Shown here: positions 32,737-40,108 of the stretch, piece after piece
How positions within the stretch are numbered: position 1 is the stretch's first letter
Layout: the number at the start of each line of letters is the position of its first letter
Source: an uncultured Oscillospiraceae bacterium
GTDB lineage: Bacteria > Bacillota > Clostridia > Oscillospirales > Oscillospiraceae
DNA length: 64,000 nt
Assembly (NCBI GenBank): GCA_910589155.1
Contig: CAJURY010000001.1
Span: 124,001 to 188,000, forward strand
Direction of reading: 5' to 3'
Made by a program: the position numbers and the translations under genes
The notes under the pieces: model-generated
Told to the model about the DNA's origin: nothing
Database searches by the model: none
What the model saw: the letters and a program-made list of their open reading frames with translations, nothing else

Positions 32737-33771
32737 ATGAAAATTATTCTGGATGCAATGGGCGGCGACAATGCGCCGGAGGCTGCCGTTTTAGGCGCCA
32801 TCGACGCTGCCAGGGAATTTGGCGCGGAAATTACGCTGGTAGGCAAAGGCGAGGAAATTTTGAATGTGATGCGCGGCCACAATATCACGGATCTGCCAAA
32901 GGGCATTGAAATCGCCGGGGCGGAGGATGTGGTGTCCATGCACGACGATCCTTCTTCCGTTACCAAGACAAGGAAAAACTCTTCCATGATTGTGGGACTG
33001 CGGATGCTGGCGGAGGACAGGGGAGACGCGTTTATTTCTGCCGGCAATACCGGCGCGCTGCTCACAGGCGCTACGCTGATTGTGAAGCGGGTGCGCCATG
33101 TCCGCCGGGCGGCGTTCGGCCCTGTGATGCCCAATAAAACCGGTGGTAAGACGGTGATTATCGACAGCGGCGCAAATGTAGAGTGCACCCCGGAATTTTT
33201 GGTGCAGTTCGGATGTATCGGTTCCTTGTATGCGAAAAAAACCCTGGGCGTGGCGGAGCCGAAAGTGGGACTTTTGAACAACGGTACGGAGGATTCCAAG
33301 GGAATGCCGCTGCAAAAAGAAGCCTATGCGCTGCTGAAAAAGGCGGACGAAGCGGGACTTCTCCATTTTGTGGGCAATGTGGAAGCCAGAGACGTACCTT
33401 TGGGCGCGGTGGACGTGGTGGTGTGCGACGGCTTTTCCGGGAATGTATTGCTGAAATCCATTGAGGGTACAGCCATGTTTATGGGTTCTCTGGTGAAGCA
33501 TATGTTTAAGAAAAATCCTATTACCATGCTTGGCGCGCTGTGCGTCAAGTCCGGCTTGAAGGAAATGATGGGAATGCTGGACTACCGGGAAATTGGCGGC
33601 ACTGCCCTTCTGGGTATCCGCAAGCCGGTGATCAAAGCCCACGGTTCCTCCGATGCCAGAGCCTTCCGCAGCGCCATCCGGCAGGCTATGGAAGCGGTGA
33701 ATACCAATATTTCTGAAGAACTGGAAGCCTGCCTTGCCAATTTACCAAAGGAGCAGAGTGCAAATGATTAG
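32737..33771 (+). CDS. plsX: Phosphate acyltransferase PlsX
   Basis: The protein is 344 residues and begins MKIILDAMGGDNAPEAAVLGA, the PlsX N-terminal motif. GNTGALLTGATLIVKRV, VGLLNNGTEDSKG and CDGFSGNVLLKSIEGT are further family motifs. PlsX converts acyl-ACP to acyl-phosphate for phospholipid synthesis at the membrane. The ATG follows AAAGAGGTAATGCC. Its 3' end overlaps the RNase III gene by eight bases; an acpP gene, often between them, is absent. Confidence 0.95.
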   Translation: MKIILDAMGGDNAPEAAVLGAIDAAREFGAEITLVGKGEEILNVMRGHNITDLPKGIEIAGAEDVVSMHDDPSSVTKTRKNSSMIVGLRMLAEDRGDAFISAGNTGALLTGATLIVKRVRHVRRAAFGPVMPNKTGGKTVIIDSGANVECTPEFLVQFGCIGSLYAKKTLGVAEPKVGLLNNGTEDSKGMPLQKEAYALLKKADEAGLLHFVGNVEARDVPLGAVDVVVCDGFSGNVLLKSIEGTAMFMGSLVKHMFKKNPITMLGALCVKSGLKEMMGMLDYREIGGTALLGIRKPVIKAHGSSDARAFRSAIRQAMEAVNTNISEELEACLANLPKEQSAND

Positions 33772-34444
33772 AGATTTGGAAGCTGCCATCGGCTATACCT
33801 TTCGTGATATTTCTCTTTTGCAAAACGCTCTGACCCACAGTTCCTATGCCAATGAGCGCTGGCGCAACAGCTTGGCCAGCAATGAGCGGCTGGAGTTTTT
33901 GGGGGATTCTGTGCTGGGCATGATTACGGCGGAACATTTGTACCGTATCTTTCCCCACAGACCGGAGGGCGAATTGACAAAGGTGCGCGCCGACCTTGTT
34001 TGCGAAACGACCCTTGCGCGGGTGGCGCGGAGTATCCGTCTGGGCGACCATCTGCTTTTGGGCCATGGAGAAGAGCAGGGCGGCGGCAGACAGCGCGCCA
34101 GCATACTGGCGGACGCGATGGAGTCTGTGATTGCCGCAGTTTATCTGGACGGCGGTTTCCAAGCGGCGAAAAGCTTGATACATCGGTTTATTTTGTCGGA
34201 TATTCCGGCAGAAAAGCCCAGAAATATGGACTATAAAACCGCTTTGCAGGAACTGGTGCAGCAAAAGAAGAATCAGGTCATTTCCTATGTCCTCACAGGA
34301 GAGGAAGGGCCGGATCATGCCAAGGTCTTTACCGTGGAGTTGTTTCTCAATGGAACCTCTATGGGTACGGGGGCTGGCAGCAGCAAAAAGCGCGCGGAGC
34401 AGGAAGCTGCCCGGATTGCTTTTGAAACGTTAACCCAGGAATGA
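33764..34444 (+). CDS. rnc: Ribonuclease III
   Basis: The product is 226 residues from the ATG at 33764 (after AAAGGAGCAGAGTGCAA). The nuclease domain carries the signature ERLEFLGDSVLGM with metal ligands Glu and Asp, and the second acidic set in LADAMESVIAAVYLDGG. The dsRNA-binding domain is C-terminal (about 160-224, DYKTALQELVQ and GAGSSKKRAEQEAARIAFE). It processes rRNA precursors and regulatory duplexes. The gene overlaps plsX, which implies co-translation. Confidence 0.95.
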   Translation: MIRDLEAAIGYTFRDISLLQNALTHSSYANERWRNSLASNERLEFLGDSVLGMITAEHLYRIFPHRPEGELTKVRADLVCETTLARVARSIRLGDHLLLGHGEEQGGGRQRASILADAMESVIAAVYLDGGFQAAKSLIHRFILSDIPAEKPRNMDYKTALQELVQQKKNQVISYVLTGEEGPDHAKVFTVELFLNGTSMGTGAGSSKKRAEQEAARIAFETLTQE

Positions 34445-34448
34445 TTTA

Positions 34449-34480
34449 AACGCAGTGCAAATTTTGCACTGCGTTTTTTA
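34449..34480. terminator. Terminator between rnc and the nudix gene
   Basis: AACGCAGTGC (34449-34458) pairs with GCACTGCGTT (34466-34475) across a 7-base loop, followed by TTTTTA. The genes on either side converge. Confidence 0.9.
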
Positions 34481-34491
34481 GATACGATATA

Positions 34492-34881
34492 TTAATTGTG
34501 AAATTCTCCCTTCAGCCGCTCTAAAATCACTTCATCAGCGGGACAAAAGTCGTACTGGTCTATTTCATTTGGGGTAATCCAGCGGATGTCGTTGTGCTCC
34601 AGTACTTGGGGCGTGCCAGTTGCAATGGAGGCGTGAAACAACGTCAAATGAATAGTGAGGTCTGGGTATTCGTGCAGAACGTCCATAAATTTCTCGCGTA
34701 CCGATACCAAAATGCCAAGCTCTTCCTGGCATTCCCGAATCAGGGCTTGCTCCTTGGCTTCTCCTGGTTCCACTTTTCCGCCCACAAATTCCCACAAGAG
34801 TCCTCTTGCTTTGTGGGCGGGACGCTGGCAGATTAAAAATTGTCCCTTTTGCCAGATCAATGCGGCTACTACTTCAACCAT
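34492..34881 (-). CDS. Nudix hydrolase, MutT type
   Basis: This 129-residue protein has a complete Nudix box: G in FVGGKVEPGE, then REC-QEELG-I matching GX5EX7REUXEEXGU (about residues 34-56). The small size and the N-terminal MVEVVAALIWQKGQFLICQRP match MutT-type enzymes that hydrolyse oxidised nucleotides such as 8-oxo-dGTP; other nucleotide-diphosphate substrates are possible. Its start overlaps the end of the exonuclease gene, suggesting a nucleic-acid maintenance pair. Confidence 0.88.
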   Translation of the reverse strand: MVEVVAALIWQKGQFLICQRPAHKARGLLWEFVGGKVEPGEAKEQALIRECQEELGILVSVREKFMDVLHEYPDLTIHLTLFHASIATGTPQVLEHNDIRWITPNEIDQYDFCPADEVILERLKGEFHN

Positions 34882-35453
34882 GCTGCCGCCTCCTTTTTCG
34901 GTATGGTTTTTATCTGGGAAAGACTATAACGGCGGCGAAATTTAGAAATGTCCATGCCGCTTTTTAAATATTGCAGCATTAGCTGCGCGCAGGCGCGGCT
35001 GTCGCTATCGGCCTGGTGATGGGTAAGGGGGATTCCAAAATGCTGGCACATGGTATTTAGCCGGTGGTTGGGAAGCCCGGGGCAGCATCGGCGGCCAATC
35101 TGACAGGTGCAGGTATAGTCTGCAATATCTTTCCAGTCAATGCCGTATGCGGCAAGGCACTTGGCAAGCACAGACATATCAAAAGGCGCATTGTGCGCCA
35201 CAAGAATCCCACTGCTGAAAACAGGTTCCAGAACTGCCCAAAACTCTGGGAAGGTGGGAGCGTCCATGACCATTTCTTGGGAAATCCCCGTTAGCTCCAC
35301 GTTAAAAGCGTCAAAATGAGCTTCCGGGTTTATGAGAGAAAAAAACTCTTTGATGATCCGGTTGTTTTCAATTACGCTTATGCCAATGGCGCTCATGCGA
35401 TTGTTGGCAAAATTTGGCGTTTCCACATCAAAGGCAATATAACGTTCTGGCAT
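34869..35453 (-). CDS. DEDDh 3'-5' exonuclease (DnaQ-like)
   Basis: The protein is 194 residues with the Exo motifs in order: YIAFDVET (motif I, D9/E11), LVAHNAPFDMSVL (motif II) and HHQADSDSRACAQL (motif III with His and Asp). It resembles the epsilon-like exonucleases that stand alone in Clostridia, often followed by a short extra region as here (FRRRYSLSQI). It could proofread or trim DNA or RNA. The ATG at 35453 follows GAAGGAGAATATACG. Confidence 0.88.
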   Translation of the reverse strand: MPERYIAFDVETPNFANNRMSAIGISVIENNRIIKEFFSLINPEAHFDAFNVELTGISQEMVMDAPTFPEFWAVLEPVFSSGILVAHNAPFDMSVLAKCLAAYGIDWKDIADYTCTCQIGRRCCPGLPNHRLNTMCQHFGIPLTHHQADSDSRACAQLMLQYLKSGMDISKFRRRYSLSQIKTIPKKEAAAWLK

Positions 35454-35524
35454 CGTATATTCTCCTTCGTTTAGAATACCGTTATTTTAGTCGAAATCAG
35501 CGGCATTGTCAAGAAAAGCAGAAA

Positions 35525-35548
35525 AAAGCGCCGGAGAACCGGCGCTTT
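35525..35548 (-). terminator. Terminator of the psuK-psuG operon
   Basis: AAAGCGCCGG pairs with CCGGCGCTTT around AGAA; leftward it is followed by CTTTTTTCTGC, a good U tract. Confidence 0.88.
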
Positions 35549-35554
35549 AGAGGT

Positions 35555-36478
35555 TTAAGAAAGGGCGCAATAGGCCTTCGCGGTGAGGGCGGCGATTTTG
35601 GCGTTGTTGTACACAAGCTGGATATTGGAATCCAGGCTGTCTCCGCCAGTAAGCTCCTTCACCTTGGCCAGCAGGAAAGGAGTTGTTGCTTTCCCATGAA
35701 TGCCGAGGGTGCGGCTCTGGGCGATGGCTTCGTCAATGGCGGTGTTGATTACCTCCACATCCATGGCGTAAGCTTCAGGAATGGGATTCGTTACCAGCAT
35801 ACCGCCGCCGAGAGACAGGTCGTTTTGCACCTTAAACGCCTTTGCCAATTCCTCTGGAGTATCCATGCGGTAGTCCACGTTGAAACCGGACTTGCGGGTA
35901 TAAAAAGCGGGCAGTTCGTCTGTGCCATAGCCAATGACAGGTACGCCGTGGGTTTCCAGATATTCCAAGGTCAGACCCAGATCCAGAATGCTCTTGGCGC
36001 CGGCGCAGACCACCATCACAGGGGTATGCGCCAGTTCTTCCAGATCAGCGGAAACGTCCATGGTGGTTTCCGCGCCCCGGTGTACGCCGCCGATACCGCC
36101 GGTAGCGAAAATACGGATCCCGGCCATATGGGCGATCATCATGGTTGTGGTGACGGTGGTTGCGCCATCCATGCCTCTGGCGCACAGAACAGCCAGATCC
36201 CGGCGGGAGGCTTTTGTAATGGCCTGCCCTTTTTTGCCGAAGTATTCGATTTCTTCCGGGGTAAGACCGGCTTTCAACCGCCCACCGATGATGGCGATGG
36301 TAGCGGGCACAGCGCCGTTTTCCCGGATAATGCGCTCTACGTTCAAAGCGGTTTCCACGTTTTGCGGGTAGGGCATCCCGTGGGAAATAATGGTGGATTC
36401 CAGTGCGACCACCGGCTTGCCTTCCGCAATGGCGGCGGCGACTTCGGGATTTACGTCCAGATAATGATTCATGTTCAT
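35555..36478 (-). CDS. psuG: Pseudouridine-5'-phosphate glycosidase
   Basis: The protein is 307 residues. It shows the family blocks KPVVALESTIISHGMPYPQN, GAVPATIAIIGGRLKAGL and ATGGIGGVHRGAETT, and the metal-site region DISADLEEL-type (SADLEELAHTPVMVVCAGAKSIL). PsuG splits pseudouridine 5'-phosphate to uracil and ribose 5-phosphate with a Mn2+ ion and an active-site lysine (in IGGRLKAGL). The gene follows psuK by 15 bases; together they allow use or detoxification of pseudouridine from RNA turnover. Confidence 0.95.
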   Translation of the reverse strand: MNMNHYLDVNPEVAAAIAEGKPVVALESTIISHGMPYPQNVETALNVERIIRENGAVPATIAIIGGRLKAGLTPEEIEYFGKKGQAITKASRRDLAVLCARGMDGATTVTTTMMIAHMAGIRIFATGGIGGVHRGAETTMDVSADLEELAHTPVMVVCAGAKSILDLGLTLEYLETHGVPVIGYGTDELPAFYTRKSGFNVDYRMDTPEELAKAFKVQNDLSLGGGMLVTNPIPEAYAMDVEVINTAIDEAIAQSRTLGIHGKATTPFLLAKVKELTGGDSLDSNIQLVYNNAKIAALTAKAYCALS

Positions 36479-36493
36479 AAAATGACCTCCAAA

Positions 36494-37570
36494 TTATTGT
36501 AATTTGCCGCGCAGAGCGGTTACGGACATGGCGGGGTTAATGGTTTTTTGGCTTTCGATGGCGATGGCGGCGGCTGCAAGGCCGGCCATGGCGGTATTTT
36601 TCAGGTCTGTACCTTCCAGGTATGCCCAAACAAGCCCGGCCATAAAGGCGTCTCCTGCGCCGGTGGCGTTTACCATGGCGGCGGGCAGGCAGGGGAGGGA
36701 TAGGCGCTGATGCTGGTCGGCGGCATAAACGCCTTTTGCGCCTAAGGAGATAAATACCCGGTGCATCCCTGTAGAGAGCAGGGCATCAGCGGCAAGCCGC
36801 AAAGAAGCTTCGTCTCGAATGGGAACGCCGGAAAGCAGTTCCGCTTCCAGAAGGTTGGGCTTCAGGGTATGAATTTTTCCCAAAATGGAGCGCAGCTTTT
36901 CGGCCTTAACGGTGGACACCGCGTCTACAAACAAAGGGGCGGTGCAGTTGTCCGCCAGATAAATCAGGGATTCTTCGGGGAGGTTGGCGTCTGCTACAGC
37001 CACCTGTGCGCTGTTTAAAAGAGTCAGGTTGGCGGAAAGATACGACGGCGTGATTTTTTGGCACACGTCCATATCCGATACCGCCAGCGCCATATCGCCG
37101 TTGGGGTGAGACAAATACACATAGGTGGAGGTGCGTCCGCCAGGCACCTGCAAAGCGTGGCTCACGTCGATGCCAAGCTCCCCGCAGGAGGCGGCAATCT
37201 GCTGGGCGTATAAATCGTCGCCCAGAGCGGTGAGCAGCCGCACGTCCAGTCCCAAAAGGCAAAGATTGTGGGCAATGTTTCTGCCCACGCCTCCAAGGCT
37301 CAGGTGTACATAGCCGGGGTTGGAGTCCGCCTGCACCAGGGCCTTGTAGGACTGGCCGCAAATGTCAATATTGACGCCTCCTGCCACCGCCACGTAAGTG
37401 CCGGAGCGCAGGACGTAGCCCTTGCCAGCGATGTAGCCTTTTTTCATCAAATTGGAAATGTGCACCGCCACGGAAGAGCGGGTAATGCCTGCGCGCTCCG
37501 CCAATTCCTGCTGGGAAATCATGGGATTGGCTTCGATCCACTGCAAAAGCTGTCTTTCTCTTTGTGTCAT
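36494..37570 (-). CDS. psuK: Pseudouridine kinase with N-terminal winged helix
   Basis: The product is 358 residues from the ATG at 37570. Residues about 1-55 form a winged helix-turn-helix (MISQQELAERAGITRSSVAVHISNLMKKG). The rest is a PfkB sugar-kinase: VAVAGGVNIDICG at its start, the SLGGVGRNIAHNL substrate loop and the catalytic NATGAGDAFMAGLVWAY near the C-terminus. It phosphorylates pseudouridine for PsuG. The fused DNA-binding domain means it may also act as its own regulator; a palindrome overlaps its ribosome site. Confidence 0.93.
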   Translation of the reverse strand: MTQRERQLLQWIEANPMISQQELAERAGITRSSVAVHISNLMKKGYIAGKGYVLRSGTYVAVAGGVNIDICGQSYKALVQADSNPGYVHLSLGGVGRNIAHNLCLLGLDVRLLTALGDDLYAQQIAASCGELGIDVSHALQVPGGRTSTYVYLSHPNGDMALAVSDMDVCQKITPSYLSANLTLLNSAQVAVADANLPEESLIYLADNCTAPLFVDAVSTVKAEKLRSILGKIHTLKPNLLEAELLSGVPIRDEASLRLAADALLSTGMHRVFISLGAKGVYAADQHQRLSLPCLPAAMVNATGAGDAFMAGLVWAYLEGTDLKNTAMAGLAAAAIAIESQKTINPAMSVTALRGKLQ

Positions 37571-37577
37571 ACAATCA

Positions 37578-37595
37578 CCTAAACAATTATTTAGG
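37578..37595. promoter_or_regulatory. Operator-like palindrome overlapping the psuK ribosome site
   Basis: CCTAAA (37578-37583) and TTTAGG (37590-37595) are a perfect 6-bp inverted repeat spaced by six bases. It lies between the psuK promoter and its ATG, covering the AGGTGA ribosome site. The HTH part of PsuK itself is a candidate ligand. Confidence 0.6.
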
Positions 37596-37610
37596 AAACA
37601 ACTAATGCTT

Positions 37611-37639
37611 AGTATATACGCCCGCAGGCGGAATGTCAA
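37611..37639 (-). promoter_or_regulatory. Sigma-A promoter of psuK-psuG
   Basis: On the leftward strand TTGACA (37639-37634) and TATACT (37616-37611) are 17 bases apart, about 40 bases before the psuK ATG. Confidence 0.82.
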
Positions 37640-37696
37640 GAGGGTTCTTCAGAATTCTTAAATTTAGTTTCTTAGCCGCGAAATTTTTGCAAAACA

Positions 37697-37725
37697 TTGA
37701 CAAAATAGTTACGATTTAGTATAAT
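37697..37725 (+). promoter_or_regulatory. Consensus sigma-A promoter of the FemAB-like gene
   Basis: Perfect TTGACA (37697-37702) and TATAAT (37720-37725), 17 bases apart. Confidence 0.88.
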
Positions 37726-37736
37726 CAATCTAAAAA

Positions 37737-37784
37737 CAGGCGCAGTGCTGCGCCTGTGCGCTTTTTGGCTTTGCCAAAAAGCGC
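37737..37784 (+). promoter_or_regulatory. Two tandem leader hairpins before the FemAB-like gene
   Basis: CAGGCGCAG/CTGCGCCTG (37737-37756) and GCGCTTTTTGG/CCAAAAAGCGC (37758-37784) are perfect stems separated by one base, located between a consensus promoter and the coding start. They could attenuate transcription or stabilise the message. Confidence 0.6.
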
Positions 37785-37841
37785 ATCCTTATGGGTATCC
37801 TATGGGATAATGAGCTTTTGAAAAAGAAGTGGAGTGTCTAT

Positions 37842-38876
37842 ATGCTGGAATTTGTTACGCTGCAAAATTGCGAGGAACTGGACGATTATGTGATGCATCA
37901 TCCCAAGGGACATTACCTGCAAACCTCCTTGTGGGGCGCGGGACGGACAGACCGGCATTGGGACGGTATTCTTTGCCGGGAAAACGGAAAAATTGTTGGC
38001 GTCATTGCCTTGCTCAGCCGGCAGCTTGGAGGTATGAAGGATCGTTTTTACCACGCGCCGAGAGGTCCGATTTATGACGAGGGGCGCAAGGACGTATTTG
38101 AGACGCTTTGCCATGGCGCGGCGGAATTTGCAAAGAAAAACCATGGCTATATTTTGCGCATTGACCCGCAGGTAGCGGAGGACGACGTGGAATTTCGCGC
38201 TATGGCGGAAGGCTGCGGTTTTACCATCGATCCCATTTCCGACTTTGCCGCATTCAGTCCACGGATGGTCTATCAATTGAAGCTGGCTGGGCGGACAGAG
38301 GAGGAAGTGCTTGCAGCCATGCACCAGAAAACCCGGTATAACATCCGTCTGGCGGCGAAAAAGGGCGTGACAGTTCGTCTGGGTACGAAAGCGGATTTAC
38401 CCGCTTTTTGCGAGATGATGGCGATTACTGCGGAAAAAGACGGTTTTCACGGGAAGGATCAACAGTATTTTGCGGATCTCATGGACGGCTTCAACCGGGG
38501 CGGGAAGGATTATCTGCGGCTTTATATGGCTTATCTGGACGAGGAACCCTTGGCGGGCACCATCGCCATTTCCTGTTGTAACAAAACCTGGTTCCTCAAT
38601 GGATGCAGCTCTGCCAGCCATCATAATTTGATGGCGCCCTATCTTCTGCAATGGGAAATGATTCGCTGGGGGATTGCCAACGGCAGCGAATACTATGATT
38701 TCCGAGGCGTGGAGGGGTATCCCACCGAGGACAATCCCAAGTATGGTCTGCACCGCTATAAAGCAGGCTTTGGCGCGGAATTTGTGACTTTCATGGGACA
38801 GATGGATTGGATTCTGCGTCCTGTGCGGGCTAAGCTTCTGGACGCCGCGATTGCGATTAAATCCAAGCTTCATTAA
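37842..38876 (+). CDS. FemAB-family peptidoglycan bridge aminoacyltransferase
   Basis: The protein is 344 residues from the ATG at 37842, after GTGGAGTGTCTAT; earlier in-frame codons overlap the leader hairpins. It has the double GNAT fold of FemX/FemA: HHPKGHYLQTSLWGA at the start, LRIDPQVAEDD, QKTRYNIRLAAKKGV (peptidoglycan-side loop) and the closing YDFRGVEGYPTEDNPKYGLHRYKAGFG, a family signature. It transfers an amino acid from aminoacyl-tRNA to the lipid-linked stem peptide. A single-gene unit. Confidence 0.92.
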   Translation: MLEFVTLQNCEELDDYVMHHPKGHYLQTSLWGAGRTDRHWDGILCRENGKIVGVIALLSRQLGGMKDRFYHAPRGPIYDEGRKDVFETLCHGAAEFAKKNHGYILRIDPQVAEDDVEFRAMAEGCGFTIDPISDFAAFSPRMVYQLKLAGRTEEEVLAAMHQKTRYNIRLAAKKGVTVRLGTKADLPAFCEMMAITAEKDGFHGKDQQYFADLMDGFNRGGKDYLRLYMAYLDEEPLAGTIAISCCNKTWFLNGCSSASHHNLMAPYLLQWEMIRWGIANGSEYYDFRGVEGYPTEDNPKYGLHRYKAGFGAEFVTFMGQMDWILRPVRAKLLDAAIAIKSKLH

Positions 38877-38884
38877 AATATAGA

Positions 38885-38913
38885 TTGTCAAATTTTGTCA
38901 GGCGTACTATAAT
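38885..38913 (+). promoter_or_regulatory. Sigma-A promoter of rubrerythrin
   Basis: TTGTCA (38885-38890) and TATAAT (38908-38913) are 17 bases apart; no PerR-type box is obvious. Confidence 0.8.
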
Positions 38914-38959
38914 AAGGACGAGGCGCGGTTTATGCGCGCCCAACTGAAAGGAGGATTTC

Positions 38960-39502
38960 ATGATGGGCAATCCATATGCAGGCACACAAACGGAAAAAAA
39001 TCTCGAGGCGGCTTTTGCCGGTGAGTCTCAAGCGAGAAATAAGTACACCTACTTTGCTTCCGCTGCAAAGAAGGAAGGTTTTGAACAGATTGCGGCGCTG
39101 TTTTTGAAAACGGCTGATAACGAAAAAGAGCACGCAAAGATGTGGCTCAAGGAACTCAAGGGCATCGGCAATACCGCCCAGAATTTGGCTGCGGCGGCAG
39201 ACGGCGAGAACTATGAATGGACGGATATGTACGAGGGCTTTGCAAAAACCGCCGAGGAAGAAGGCTTCCCGGAGCTGGCGGCAAAGTTCCGCATGGTAGG
39301 CGAAATTGAAAAGCACCATGAAGAACGTTACCGCGCTTTGCTCAAAAACGTGGAAACCGCCCAGGTGTTTGCCAAAAGCGAGGTAAAGGTTTGGGAGTGT
39401 CGGAACTGTGGCCACGTCGTAGTGGGTACCAACGCACCGGAGATTTGCCCGGTTTGCGCCCATCCCCAGGCCTATTTTGAAGTAAACGCTAAAAATTATT
39501 GA
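38960..39502 (+). CDS. rbr: Rubrerythrin
   Basis: The protein is 180 residues. A ferritin-like four-helix domain carries the diiron ligands in FAGESQARNKY, DNEKEHAKMW and GEIEKHHEERY; the C-terminal rubredoxin-like domain has CRNCGH and CPVCAHP (about 146-169) for one iron. It reduces hydrogen peroxide in anaerobes and is normal in Clostridia. The ATG follows AAAGGAGGATTTC. Full length, no missing ligand seen. Confidence 0.95.
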   Translation: MMGNPYAGTQTEKNLEAAFAGESQARNKYTYFASAAKKEGFEQIAALFLKTADNEKEHAKMWLKELKGIGNTAQNLAAAADGENYEWTDMYEGFAKTAEEEGFPELAAKFRMVGEIEKHHEERYRALLKNVETAQVFAKSEVKVWECRNCGHVVVGTNAPEICPVCAHPQAYFEVNAKNY

Positions 39503-39530
39503 GGTTCTCCCTGTATAGGGCAGTCATAGT

Positions 39531-39566
39531 AAATAAGCGGTCGTCTTTTCAGGCGGCCGCTTATTT
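39531..39566 (+). terminator. Terminator of rubrerythrin
   Basis: AAATAAGCGG pairs with CCGCTTATTT around a CG-rich bulge and 10-base loop, then TGTTTGG. The T run is short but the stem is strong. Confidence 0.75.
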
Positions 39567-39581
39567 GTTTGGGAAAAAGCC

Positions 39582-39610
39582 TTGACAAATGTACGAAATC
39601 ATACTAAAAT
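39582..39610 (+). promoter_or_regulatory. Sigma-A promoter of the MarR-MATE operon
   Basis: TTGACA (39582-39587) and TAAAAT (39605-39610), 17 bases apart, with an operator palindrome between the two boxes. Confidence 0.85.
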
Positions 39611-39631
39611 AAGGAATGTATGAAATCGTAC
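39591..39631 (+). promoter_or_regulatory. Two MarR operator palindromes
   Basis: GTACGAAATCATAC (39591-39604) and GTATGAAATCGTAC (39618-39631) are copies of one palindrome, GTAYGA-AA-TCRTAC, 27 bases apart. The first lies between the -35 and -10 boxes, the second just after the start of transcription. This is the expected layout for self-repression by the MarR protein encoded next. Confidence 0.82.
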
Positions 39632-39652
39632 TAAAAAAAGGGGGGCGCTTTA

Positions 39653-40087
39653 TTGCAAAAGGTCAATCAGGAATTAAAGCGGTTCAACTATCTCAATGGG
39701 GAAATTAACGCCGCTTACCACGAGGCGGCGCGGCGGTTGCATTTGTCCGACAGCGGGATGATGATTTTGTATATCATTTGCAGCAGCGCTGGGGAGTGCT
39801 TGCTCAGCGATCTGGTTCGACTGTCCGGGTTGAATAAGCAGACGGTCAATTCTGCCCTTCGCAAGCTGGAGCAGGAGGAAATCGTCTTTTTAAAGGCTTT
39901 TGATGGGAGAAAAAAGCTGGTTTGTCTCACAGCGAAAGGGAAATCCCTGGCAGAATCCACCGTGGCGCGGATCATTCAATTTGAAAATGAGATCTTTCTG
40001 GGCTGGACAGTGGAGGAGCGGCGGCTTTACATTGAGATGACGCAAAAATACCTTGACGCGTTTCAGGATAAGATCAAGGCTTTGTGA
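39653..40087 (+). CDS. MarR-family transcriptional regulator
   Basis: The product is 144 residues. Its winged helix (about 30-100) shows MMILYIICSSAGECLLSDLVRLSGLNKQTVNSALRKLEQEEIVFLKAFDGRKKLVCLTAKG, the MarR pattern with the D-x-R-x-x wing. The start is a TTG at 39653 after GGGGGGCGCTTTA; the next ATGs are too far in. It lies 21 bases before a MATE pump gene and after two identical palindromes, so it most probably represses the pump until a ligand binds. Confidence 0.9.
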   Translation: MQKVNQELKRFNYLNGEINAAYHEAARRLHLSDSGMMILYIICSSAGECLLSDLVRLSGLNKQTVNSALRKLEQEEIVFLKAFDGRKKLVCLTAKGKSLAESTVARIIQFENEIFLGWTVEERRLYIEMTQKYLDAFQDKIKAL

Positions 40088-40108
40088 CTATAACGCAGGA
40101 GAAAAATC

